A stretch of DNA of 64,000 nucleotides, taken from positions 434,001-498,000 of the forward strand of contig JAQOOI010000013.1 in NCBI GenBank assembly GCA_028554645.1, given 5' to 3'. This DNA comes from Omphalotus guepiniiformis. Lineage: Eukaryota > Basidiomycota > Agaricomycetes > Agaricales > Omphalotaceae. Position 1 is the first letter of the stretch. Each line of letters opens with the position of its first letter. The position numbers were made by a program, and so were the translations under genes. The notes beneath the pieces are model-generated. The model was not told the DNA's origin and did no database searches. It saw only the letters and a program-made list of their open reading frames with translations. Of the stretch, positions 13,247 to 23,800 are shown piece by piece.

Positions 13247-14301
13247 AAACTTCGACGGAATCGCAGGAAAGGTACCCACCTAGCGCATGCCAAAAGTTTG
13301 ACGCCGGGACTCACATATGCATCATGATCAGCATCGTCGACGTTGGCGGCAACCTTTTGGCCTTTGATTTCGACTTGTCTGTGAATAGCTCTATGTATCC
13401 CTCCTAGAAGCATACTGCATACGGGTCAACGGTATGGTTTCCCAGCAATTCCGATTTTTTCGTTACACCGTACTTACCGTGCCCATCTCATCTGGTTCTT
13501 TTGATTCATTGGTATTATACAGATCACACGGCACTTTCTGGGCCTGTGACTTTGGGACGGAAACGCCCGTGGAGATGAAAATGGCGGTGCTTTTACTCGA
13601 CCGTCGACATCGACACTTGATAACAGAGGGTTTTGTCAAGGTTTGTGATGCATAGTTGGCAATGGCCCCACTGGCTTGGCGGTTTGGTATCTGGTGTTTT
13701 TCGGTAAATGTTAACTGAGTTGAGGTCTGTTCGTCTGTCATGGTTTCTTGATGATTCTTACCATCGTCGCCACTCGTATTCCAACAGGAACACCACGGAC
13801 CACGTAAAATGCAACATGTCTGCATACATATACAACGGGATTTGTTTAGTGACCGGCTCTGACAGGTGATGCCTTCTCGAACGGTTATTGGGCCACTAGA
13901 GAAGGAAATCAAGAACCGGATCCAAAGCGCTCAACGCTGGTTGTGCGGCCAAAGACGACCACGCGTGTACTTGTGTGTTCAGGTCCAGACGCTCGACCGT
14001 CCCACCGTCCACCGAGTCTGTTCAAACGTTCATCGTTCATTTTCCATGCGCACTCATGGCTCAACTTCGGGTGGGCTTATCTCTCTCCAGGACCTAGATG
14101 TTTCACCGACATCTCAAGTTGATCCTTCCCCCTCAAGAAGTTCAAGCCTCACATGTTCCATCACACTTTTCCTAAATCCGTTTCCCGTTTCCTGTTTCCC
14201 GTTCCCTATTTCCCGTAAGTCTATATTCACGCCGAGGTTGATCATCATTCAGTTCGCGTTGGATCTGATTTTGGTCCAGTTGCAGTGTTCAGATATGTGA
14301 A

Positions 14302-14312
14302 TATATATAAAA
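14302..14312 (+). promoter_or_regulatory. TATA-like element upstream of seven-helix gene A
   Basis: TATATATAAAA about 200 bp before the ATG at 14509. The distance implies a leader of roughly 170 nt or an upstream exon. Assigned by sequence only. Confidence 0.3.
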
Positions 14313-14508
14313 AGACGGCAGCTGACAGATTGACGTTGAAGTTTCTTTCGATCCCCCCTTTCGAATTTCTCTCAGGCCGTTTCTTGGGTTGTCGTTTGCT
14401 GTTTGCTGTTGTCGTTGCTGGTGGTACTGTCGTAGAGCCTACACCCCAGTGGTCTCAGCTGTTGTAGCATAACATTGGGTTCTTACGCAGTCGCCTTTGA
14501 TGATTTAA

Positions 14509-16121
14509 ATGGCCACCACTCACAATTTCACAACCTCGACAACGACATCAAACGCTACATGCACATTCACTGTAAACGAAACACTCCTCCCCGCATTCGA
14601 CGCTCTAAACGTCTCCGGCTTCGCCTTGCTTCTCTTCATCCTCGTTACGCTCTTGTTGGTTTCCAGGATCAAGCGCACAGCGACGTGCTATTTGCTTTTG
14701 GTGTCGCAGATGGTCTCTGCGCTTTCCTACTTGTTGTTAATTGGGCATCATAATGGTGCAAATCCGCCGTTCTCGCTTTGTCTGGCGCAGTCGGCGTTAA
14801 TTTATTCGGCGCATGTGTTGTGAGTTTCTTGTCTGGTGTGAGTGAAATTTGAGAGTTAACTGGGTGATTACAGCACGTCTTGGTCTACTATGAGTTTTAT
14901 GACGCAGGTGTGTATTGGAACAGCTTTTTATGCTGTTCAGCGGATATTGATCTTCTCTTTGTATAGCTCTACTTGAATATGGCAGTGACGGATTGGAGTA
15001 GAAAATTAAAGGGAATTAGGGCACACATAATAAGATTGGTGCGACCTTTGAACTCATCCAGATTCGAACAAGACTGACGAAAAGGTGTACACCAGCTAGT
15101 CGGCGTGCCGATTATTTTACATGTAGCTTTCACAATCTCCGGTATACTAGTAAGTTTTTGAATGGGGGCACGCCAAAAAAAGACTGACTTTGAGATCTCG
15201 TTGCGTTGCGTTACAGGTTGGTCTCAAGAACCCGGATTCAATCTCTCGAGAAGGCGACGGTATGATCTGTCATTTCAACCGAAACACACGGCTGTGCGTA
15301 CATCACTTTGAACTGGCCTGCTTAGTATGCTCAAAAAAGGCAACAATGAAGGTTTGAGACAGCGAGTACCTTTTCAATGTTTGGACTTCTCGTAGTGAAC
15401 ATAATTCAAGGTGTGTTTGGGTTCCCTAAACGCTCAACTGAATTGATCATGAAATTGACAAAAAAAATTCGCTCGGTTGAAACTTTAGTCATGGTATTCG
15501 TCAAGCTGTACCAGCACAGGAAAGTGATGAAAGAATTAGATTCTCCGTCACAGCGTCTCGTAATGAGTGTAGCTCCTTCAATGTTGATCAATATAGTTCT
15601 TTTCAGCTTGCTACAGCTTACGACGCTTGGGTGAGGCATCTTCGAGTTGTTTATCTGGCGGTGACTTACACTTGCACTTGCACTTGCACTTGCAGAGCGA
15701 GTACCACGGCTGCGATTCTATCGTTTGGAAATATGCCTTCGATATCACGACAGAGTTGGGCAAGAATTATAGAGGCTATAAGTGCGTGTCCATGATTTTG
15801 TGATACACTGAACTGCTCTTACCTCATTCCAACATCACAGTGCCGCTAGGGTCTGCGATTATCCTTGGATTATCAAAGGTACGTATTCCTTACGGGATGT
15901 GCTGTTATCAGATGTACACTTCATTGACATGTTACTGCGCCACATAACAGGAGTTCATATGCGTTATACGGACTTGGAAAAACCCAAGTGTGGCCAACTC
16001 ACAAGAACAAGAAGAGTGCAGTCAATGCACGGGGGAGTTGACGCTTTATCATATCTCAGCGGATTCGGGAACTAGTTCGTGGGGGCGTACACCGAGGGAT
16101 CGCGGGGACTCTGAGGAGTAG
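14509..16121 (+). CDS. seven-helix membrane protein A (GPCR-like orphan)
   Basis: Multi-exon integral membrane protein, paralogous to the gene at 18383. It starts MATTHNFTTSTTT, with possible N-glycosylation sites in a short outer tail. Hydrophobic helices follow: FALLLFILVTLLLVS, CYLLLVSQMVSALSYLLLIG, LCLAQSALIYSAHVL, GVPIILHVAFTISGILVGL, a helix in the 15370 region, INIVLFSLLQLTTLGAS and PLGSAIILGLSK. The tail is RTWKNPS...CTGELTLYHISADS and the stop is at 16119-16121. A Cys at the start of helix 3 (FSLCLAQ) and one in the second outer loop (GMICHF) match the usual GPCR disulfide pair. The exon join near 15290-15380 is the one part I could not settle. No family name is recognised; ligand and G-protein coupling are unknown. 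Confidence 0.75.
15670..15693 (+). repeat. (ACTTGC)4 repeat forming a 3' splice site
   Basis: Four perfect ACTTGC units end directly at the AG acceptor (15694-15695) of the 65-nt intron 15631-15695 in membrane gene A. The repeat replaces the usual pyrimidine tract, so length changes would alter the distance from branch point to acceptor. Confidence 0.85.
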
Positions 16122-16740
16122 GTTGGTGGTTGGTTGATAGGAATAATAATGAGGGTTTAACGTTCTAACCACCACGAGGAGAACAGCACTCCTCCAGTAA
16201 TGACCGGTCCGCAGGGCCGGTAGTAACAGCTGCTTTGACCAGGGGTATGACCCCTTGTGTGCTATATACTCGTAACGATAACGACGCTAATTTATGTACA
16301 ATCTATGTAGAATCAAGAATGCCTAGAATGCTGTAATATTATCATTGTTTTGGTTTTTGAACAGTCAGAATTTTGGCGGTGATGCATATGTGCTGTGACG
16401 AGCAATTTATAACGGGCATTCTTTTGTACATATGAATCTAGGTGGTTTCGCTGTTCGTGGCCAAGGATGCAGAATCTTCACGCTATGGAAAGGCACTGCA
16501 TATGACCAGCTTCCTTGTCAACATTATGTCGATACTCCATTCATGCAATGTTGGACGTTGACAACCTGAAAACACGTCACAGAAGCGTGTAGGCAAATGC
16601 AACTATACAACGCAGATTTACAAACTTGAGAAAAGGACAACAGTGGTATTAACAATAATATACAAAAAATCTTTACTCTTATCGCTGTCCACAAAGAAAA
16701 TGAATGTCCGTCATTCAGCTTTCTAGTCCACATTACCGTC
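16122..16740. other. convergent intergenic region between gene A and NF-YC
   Basis: Contains the stem-loop run (16125-16255) and then AT-rich sequence that serves as 3' flank for both converging genes. No further gene is seen. Confidence 0.5.
16125..16255 (+). other. four consecutive stem-loops after gene A
   Basis: Starting 4 nt after the stop of gene A there are four inverted repeats in a row: GGTGGTT/AACCACC (16125-16131 with 16167-16173), GAGGAG/CTCCTC (16176-16181 with 16189-16194), ACCGGTCC/GGGCCGGT (16203-16210 with 16214-16221, one G-U pair in RNA) and AGGGGT/ACCCCT (16241-16246 with 16250-16255). The last two have 3-nt loops. A structured 3' UTR is the simplest reading; a mobile-element end or tRNA-like remnant is also possible. 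Confidence 0.55.
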
Positions 16741-17580
16741 TCATCGTGAGAGTGGATTCGTATTAGTAGATGCACCATTAGAGTTGAGTAGGGAGTCCAG
16801 TTGGTCGGCTATTTCTGATTTCCCACTTCCGTTTGCAAGGGTCGCGACGTTGGAACTTCCCTCACTGTACACACCAGGGTCAGTGCGCTATCGAAGAAGA
16901 AAATAGGTCGCTAATGAGCGGTGACTTTGGATGTAGCAAGGCGGCGTACCTGCTCCTGATTTCCGGGCTCTTGGGGTGCAGCCGCCTTCCTATGTGAAGA
17001 ACTACCACCACCACCTCTCTGAAGATCCCGAGGAACAATGTCAATCAAGAAATCGAACTGGTCGGATTTGCTGAGTGCAGCAGCAATGTCTGAACGCGAC
17101 AGGGTACGGCGCTTGTTTGAGTCGGCAATGATAAAAGCTCTAGCAGTGATCTCTTCAATGAATACTGTGTTTCAAAAAAAGGGGAGGGAACTTTTTTCGG
17201 AAACCGTAGAGCGTAAAGAAAGTACACGGATTACGCACTCTCGCACGCTTTGCAAAACAGGATTGGTGCTAACAAGTTTCATTCGTTCAAATGAACGTGA
17301 TGGTTATAATAAAAACGCCGCACCGTCGGCCGCAATCATCTAGATAAACAACCAATCCGAGGTGAGTTGATGTTTATTAACTTCCAATAAGAAAGACGTG
17401 TCGCATTTTCACATCAGGATCGCTCTTCATGACCTTCTTTATTCTAGCCAGAGGCAATATCGGATGCCTGTAGTCCGACGTTTCCTGTTCTGCAGAATCA
17501 ATCTGTCGTTGCCAAAATGCTGGAAGGAAATCATTCAAGTGCTCTCCTGAGCGGACATAAGGCTGTTGTTGAGGTGCCAT
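16741..17580 (-). CDS. HAP5: CCAAT-binding factor subunit NF-YC / HAP5
   Basis: Histone-fold subunit of the trimeric CCAAT-binding factor; it pairs with NF-YB/HAP3 and acts in the nucleus. The N-terminus is [20 protein letters not shown], followed by [10 protein letters not shown] and [18 protein letters not shown]. Splicing several small exons gives [20 protein letters not shown], then [20 protein letters not shown] and [20 protein letters not shown], the full histone fold. The tail is Gly/Ser/Pro-rich and ends NTNPLSR at the stop 16741-16743. The intron near 17345-17405 has no GT donor that reproduces the conserved DVKMI junction exactly: one GT choice drops VKM down to a single Met, and another inserts RHM. 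The ATG is at 17578-17580. Confidence 0.9.
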
Positions 17581-18382
17581 CAAGAGTTAAGAGAGAAGAT
17601 CGAAGCAACCTGGTGAGAGATTTCGATTTAATTCGTTTGCCAGGTCGTGGTGAAGGTTAACCCTAGTTTCGGGCTTAGTGCTTAGTAAGCATGCCAAAGC
17701 ACTGCCGATATGTTCGAGCCCGCCCAATTGGAATTTGGATCTCTTCATTCACTACGTCCATCAACAGACAAGGGAATCTTGAACCTGATTAAAGCGATGC
17801 CTTCTAAGTGTCAATAATGCACCACTGCCAGATTATCGTGAGCTTCTAGGGCGGGATACATCTCTTCCTGTAGAATATGCGACAACAACGCAATTACAAG
17901 TTCAAGCTGTTGGTGACGGTACGTTGTACAACAATTCTTTGCCTGCTCGTCAATAAATCAGGATCTATCCAACTTTGTAGACTTTGGTCTTGCACAGGTA
18001 TATGAGTCGTATATGTTCCTGTCATGTTTCCAGGACGCTAAATGCATCAGGATGTGAACAACAAACGCGGTTAAACCGATAAAGATCGTTCCGTGTCGCG
18101 TTCACGGAACAACTGTATTTTCCCTGCCATTTTCGTGTCATAGCTTCATTACAGACTCTTCGATTCCTTGAATTTTAGGGGGTGTTATAAGCGCTAGCCA
18201 ACTACGATTATCTCTCAATTCGAGTTCTTTTCTCACTTTGTTGATCATCAAGAGTCAACTCTATAGCTTGTATAAAGACACCAATGCACCATTCTCATGA
18301 TTTGCTTTAATTTCTCCCCGCCCTCGCATCGTTAGCCTCTCGATCCTTCCGCATTCGAGCAGGTGGTCCTCGTTGGGTCCTA
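17581..18382. other. divergent intergenic region, no gene seen
   Basis: Shared upstream region of NF-YC (-) and membrane gene B (+). No recognisable coding or repeat structure. Confidence 0.5.
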
Positions 18383-19937
18383 ATGACTGCGAAAACCTCT
18401 GCAAGTTTTGCTGTTCTAGTCGTGTTTGATGCTTTCGCAATCTCTGGCTTGGTGGCGCTTTGTATTGTCCTGCTCGCACTGCTGTTGTCCTCGAAATCTT
18501 CTAGGAGCGAAACTTGTTACCTCCTTTTTGGGTCGCAGATGACGTTTGCGGCCTCGTATATGTTGTTAATCCGTTATCATACAGGCAAAGAGCCTCCTTT
18601 TTCTCTCTGCCTGGTACAAGCAGCACTGATATATTCGGCGCCAGTATTGTGAGTTGAAGCTGTTGTGTTACCCTCGTTGGCCGTTCATCACCGTCTATGA
18701 TCAACCCATACAGGACATCTTGGGCTACTATGAGTCTGATGATACAGGTAAGCATCTGTATGCTCCAACGATGGGTTCTGTGTTCTGATGGATCTGTTGA
18801 ACAACAATCCTTTGATGGATATAGTTGTACATGACACTGTCAATACCGCCATCCCACGGACTACGCAGCTGTAGATGGTTTCTGATGCTGGTAAAAAAGA
18901 ACTCCGATTTTTTCATTTGATTCAATTAAGAGATTTGACTACAGCTGGTCTGTGTACCTCCGGTTTTACATCTAGTTTTTACGCTGGAAGGTGTATTAGT
19001 GAGTTCAGATTGTGCTTTCTTGGTCTTGGAAGAAGTGCTCACTTGTCAAGTTTGGTCTCAATAACCGGAGCGTTGTTACTCGGACAGAAGATGGCGCTAT
19101 CTGTCATTTTACAAATAATTTGTCGTGCGTAGTCTTGCTTTTTTCATGCTGCCTTTGGCCACTGATGAGATTTTTCCTTCTGAAGATTTGCACTAGCATC
19201 CAGCTTCTGTTTAATGGCGATGATTGTAACAAATGCTTTACAAAGTACGCGCCCCTTCCCAACTCCGCGGAGTTCGCTGAACCTCGAGTACAACAGTCCA
19301 GGTTTTTAGGATCATGTACCGGTACAGGAAGATGATGAAAGAAATGAAGAGCCATAATGAACCCAGAAATATTCAAACTATTCCCCTTGCAAACATTATC
19401 CGTGTTGCCGTATTCAGTTTTCTACAGCTCGTTTCCTTAGGGTAAGTTTAGAAAAATACCGTTCCAGTGTTTATGCTTATACTGACCACTTGACAGGGCG
19501 GATGCTGCTGCTGCGGGTATCTCCTTCTCGTCACTGGCACCATCAATATCAAGGCAGTATACACCTCGTATGATCTCAGTCATAAGTAAGTCGCGCCGGT
19601 GATCTGGAGCGACAGGTGTAATGGGGCTGACAGGATTTATGACCAGTGCCTTTGGCATCTGCAATAGTTCTAGGCTCCCAGAAGGTTCGTTGTGATAACC
19701 GGTGTGTGCGGCGTAACAAAGGGTGTTAGTATGCTTATTCCACTTCTTGAAATCTCATAGCAAACCTGGCTTGCATTAGCGATATGGAGGCGATCCAGCA
19801 GAAAATCAGAGTGTACTGCCTGTGCTACATCGACGCAGACTCAAAGCACTGGAGAATTGGTACTATACCATATACGCGCAGATACTGAAATACGTACGCA
19901 AGATACTGGAGGTGGAAGTGAGTGTGCTGCTGTATGA
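18383..19937 (+). CDS. seven-helix membrane protein B (paralogue of gene A)
   Basis: Aligns exon by exon with gene A: DAFAISG/DALNVSG, ETCYLLFGSQM/ATCYLLLVSQM, EPPFSLCLVQAALIYSAPVL against NPPFSLCLAQSALIYSAHVL, TSWATMSLMIQ/TSWSTMSFMTQ, LVCVPPVLHLVFTLE/LVGVPIILHVAFTIS, YRYRKMMKEMKS/YQHRKVMKELDS, PLASAIVLGSQK/PLGSAIILGLSK and STGELVLYHIRADTE/CTGELTLYHISADS. The stop is at 19935-19937. The helix-3 Cys and the outer-loop Cys (GAICHF) are both conserved. Its N-terminal tail is shorter than in A and lacks the Thr-rich segment. Exon phases appear conserved, so it is probably functional, though the exon near 19150-19290 is uncertain. Function unknown. Confidence 0.72.
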
Positions 19938-20866
19938 TTACGCAGGCAAGAGGGACCGCGGATCAGATGGCGCCACGAATCAGAGTCTTCAGATTTCCTC
20001 ACTTGCACCGAGCCACACTTGTACTTGATTTATTAATTATTCATGCGGTGTGCTCGAAGATGTACCGGTTTCAGCGTCACCCGCTACACACGGAGGATAC
20101 TCATTTTGCCATTAGGTCTGATTTTGAGTCCATGCAATCATAGGTTTGTTGATGACAGAACTGTGGCACTGGCCTACGCGAAACTCGCGGAGCAGGCTTT
20201 GAACAACATCTTTGCGTAGAGAAAACCAGTGATAGCGAGGAGAAACAAGAAAGAAACAAAATGAAAGTGAGAAGTGCCACAGACGGGTGAAAACTACGAG
20301 AATATGATAAGGAACGCGAGTAAAGAGCCAGAGAGAAGTCGGCCGTAAGAGTTGAAAGAAACAAAAAAAAGATAATAAAATATGCTGAAGACTGATGAAG
20401 GTCCGTAGAAAAGAATAGAAATATATGATGATCTCGTCACCTATACCACACCACAACGACCATCTCCCCTAGGTTTTCATGTCACTCCGCGATATCCGTG
20501 ATTTCCGCTCGACCTGCAGATCACACGGTATATCGTTGCCATATTGCGGTGACCTCGAGATTAAAACGAGACTAACCATCATCACATCTAACAGATATGA
20601 AGCAATTTGCTCAAGTATCAGAGGCCACCAGTGCACCAAGGCTTGGCCCTTCGGGAAGTAGCGTGGCGCGTTGTCGTGCGAGTCATTACCTTGATGATGA
20701 GACTGTGATCTTACACGTCACCAAGATAGAGCGCAATATATATACCCTATGTGAGCGCAGGCTATCTCACAAAAGTCGTTACTACAGAAGTTCCAAGTGC
20801 ACAGAGTCCCCAAAGCTTACCAATTTTTACGAATAGCACATCCTCTGAGACGCATCATCTCTTCAC
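19938..20866. other. intergenic, no gene seen
   Basis: Convergent flank between membrane gene B and the phosphatase gene. 20210-20400 is purine-rich on the plus strand. No coding signal is recognised. Confidence 0.5.
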
Positions 20867-23800
20867 CTACTCTTGCTCATCCACAGCGACTTCATCAGTA
20901 TCGTCCATGCCAACCACACCGCCTCTATAGAACTCTCCGCTTTCTAACCCAGCCTTGCTCACTCTCCGCATAGGCTGCAAAGTCGTTTCATTCACCGGGG
21001 CTCTTCTCGCATGTCTATATCTCCCATAAGCATCCCTGATCTCCAGTTCTTGTCCCGCGTCTCCAAGTGCAAGCAGACCACCAGCTGAGAGCGGGGGGAA
21101 CGAAGGACCACCCACGTTGCTGAAGCCGTTGGCAGCGTGCGAACCGTTCAACTCGGGAGACGGGCCAGCAAATGCAGTAGTAGACAGCGCATCAGGCCCA
21201 AAATGCGATGATGGTTCCACAACCGAATATGAATGTCCATGGTGCACAACAGGTGGAGGCATACTTTCCCTCACATGCCCAGCCCGCTTCGAGCCTGCAG
21301 CTACGCCATAGTTACCTCCCATACCTGCGCCCCCACCACCATTGTCCTCCGTGGCAGCAGGAGCACTTGGCTGCGGACCATATCCTCCTGCGGCACCCCC
21401 GTTTCCGTGTGCACGCCCATGTGCATGGCCATGCGCGAACTTGCCCGCGCCTGCGGCTGCGCGACCTCCAACGCCGTTCACACCGCCACTCTTCCCTCCG
21501 AGCTCTTCCTCCTCGAAACCCATGAGTTCAGAGACAAACCCAATGTTGGGTGATATGCCCTTGCGGCGCTCAAGAACGAATGAGTAAGCTTTCGATAGAG
21601 GCCAGTGGTTCGCGTGGATGAGATAGGCTATGACAGCAGTTACTGAACGCGATTTCCCAGCTTTACAATGGACATAAGTAGGGGCAGAGTGTAACCGGGC
21701 AGAATCTATAGGTGGGAACCAGGAGTATGAGATAGCTTATTACCGTTCGAGGAAGTGTATTCAACATACCCAATATCTCACAAACAAACCTCACACCCCG
21801 CCCAATTCCATCTTCTTCCACAGTATCTCTCATTGGGATTTTGAAATACTTCTCAAATCCAGCACCGCTATATGAAGACATGCCATTCGCCTCACTCTCC
21901 TTGCCTTCTTTAGTCATACTTTCCTTGCCTTGAGCACCTCCTCCAGGCACAGGGGGCCTGTCAAGCCCAAGGCCCCAATCATCCGGACCGCACTCTGCCG
22001 CCAAATTCACAATCCTCCTCACACCCAGCGTCCTTAATTCCTCTACATTCTCCCACGTCGTCGGCTCAGGCCCTAAAAACAAGAACCCAGGCAAAATCGT
22101 CGACACCGTGAAACTCATCGCGTCTCCCTCGCTTTCGTTTTCAGATTCTGTCGAGGGTGGTGGATACAGCAGGCTCGGGTCACTATGCGCGAATCCGCCT
22201 GCGCCACTCCCGAAAGAGTTTGAGCGAGGTGAGTGAGGGTATGCAGAGGCAGGAGCGGAGGGGTAGTATCCGTAACTGAATGAGGGTGATGGAGGTTCGC
22301 CTGGCCACCCACTAGCAGCATGCGGGTGTATCGGTGGATCAAGCCACTGCCCGTCCATCCCAGAACCACCCGCGGCGAGATACCCATTCTGTGTCGGAGG
22401 GAAGAACCCGGCGCTAGGCGACCCCGGGAACCCTTCTGCATCAGGTCTCGCCGTCTTGGGCGAAGGCGGTAATTCGTCTTCTTCAGGCCTGTGACTACCT
22501 TTCCCGTATCCAAAGAACTGCGAATGAGATTTAGGGTCACTATAAGAGGGATGTGATGAGGTATACGCTTGTGTTGGTGTATGCGGCGGCGTGAAATAGG
22601 CCGTCTTCGGACCATTGCTCGTCGAGAGACTCTGAGAAGTCCTCGTCTTCTCATTACCAAATCCACTCCCATTTGACCCAACAGACTCCAGTGAAGTGAC
22701 ACTATCGCTCCGCTCCCTTCCCCTTCCGTTCTCATCTCGACCCGCGGAATCAGACGTAGATCCGACAGATGAGGACGACAACGAGGAAGAGGACAATGCC
22801 GGAGAGGAGGGATGTGGCTGGTCAATGTCTGTACCTCTGCTTGCATCTCTCGTCTTACTCTCATCCTTATTACCCCCAATCCACCGATCTCGATCCAATT
22901 CTGCTCCGAAGGACGTCTTTGCGAATCCAGGACTCGGAGGAGGTTTTACACCAACCAGACTCTCCCGCGAACTCTGCTTTGGGAGATTGAATCCGCCCAG
23001 TAGCCTAGCTGAACCAGGAGGGGAGTGATTGGAGTGGGTCAAGTTGAGATGAGATGGGGAGGGTGGATGTAAATAGAGCCCATTTCCTTTATCATTTTGA
23101 TTTTGGTCTGAGTGATCACTTGAGATAGATGGAACAGATGATAGAGGATAGGAGGATCCCGGACCTGTAGTATAAGCATCACGATCTGTAATGCATACGA
23201 TGGAAATAGTGTGCAAATACCATCAGAGGAGAAAAGGAAGCAGGAAGTAAGCAAAATAGGTAGAGTTTGTTTAGCAGAAGAACGTACCCAGTGCACCAAA
23301 TCCAAATGACCCACTACTTCGATCGAACCCATGCAAGCTCAACGGCGGTACGGCAAGCGTTGCGCTGCGCACCTTTCCCATTCTGTATGCGTGCAAAAAA
23401 AAGTAAGAGTGAGTAAATCGTGCTGTGAATAAGAGGGTAGGCAGAAGAGATAGACGACAGGATGATAACGAACAAAGGATACGTGCATACCTCTTCGCAC
23501 CAAAGCTTGCACTTCCCCTCTCACCACCGACACCTAGCCCCCCAACCCCACCCGTGTTCAAGCTTAATTTCGGAAGGCGTTTCTCTGGTATTGCTGGCGC
23601 CACACCTAACACAACAAGAAGTCATTAGAGATCACGATACAAATTCAAAAGCCAACTTACCATTAGTATTAACCGACAGACTTCCAGTGCCTATCCTCAG
23701 ATTAGGCGCGCTCGGTCTCCGAGTAAACGAGCCTTGTCCAGGAGGTGGTGGACGACGGAATGCGAGTGATGAAGCCGTCAGGCTTTGCTTTGATGAAGAA

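Larger units (their letters stand above)
12779..14508. other. intergenic, unassigned open frames
   Basis: No recognisable gene. Minus-strand frames at 13156-13413 and 13463-13912 are moderately long, but I could not link them to a protein family or to each other by clean splice sites. A 14-bp tandem duplication sits at 13219-13246. The right part holds CT-rich sequence and a TATA-like run upstream of the membrane-protein gene at 14509. Confidence 0.4.

Noticed and set aside
13156..13912. Two minus-strand frames that might be exons of a decayed gene
   Set aside because: No recognised motif and no convincing splice sites linking them.
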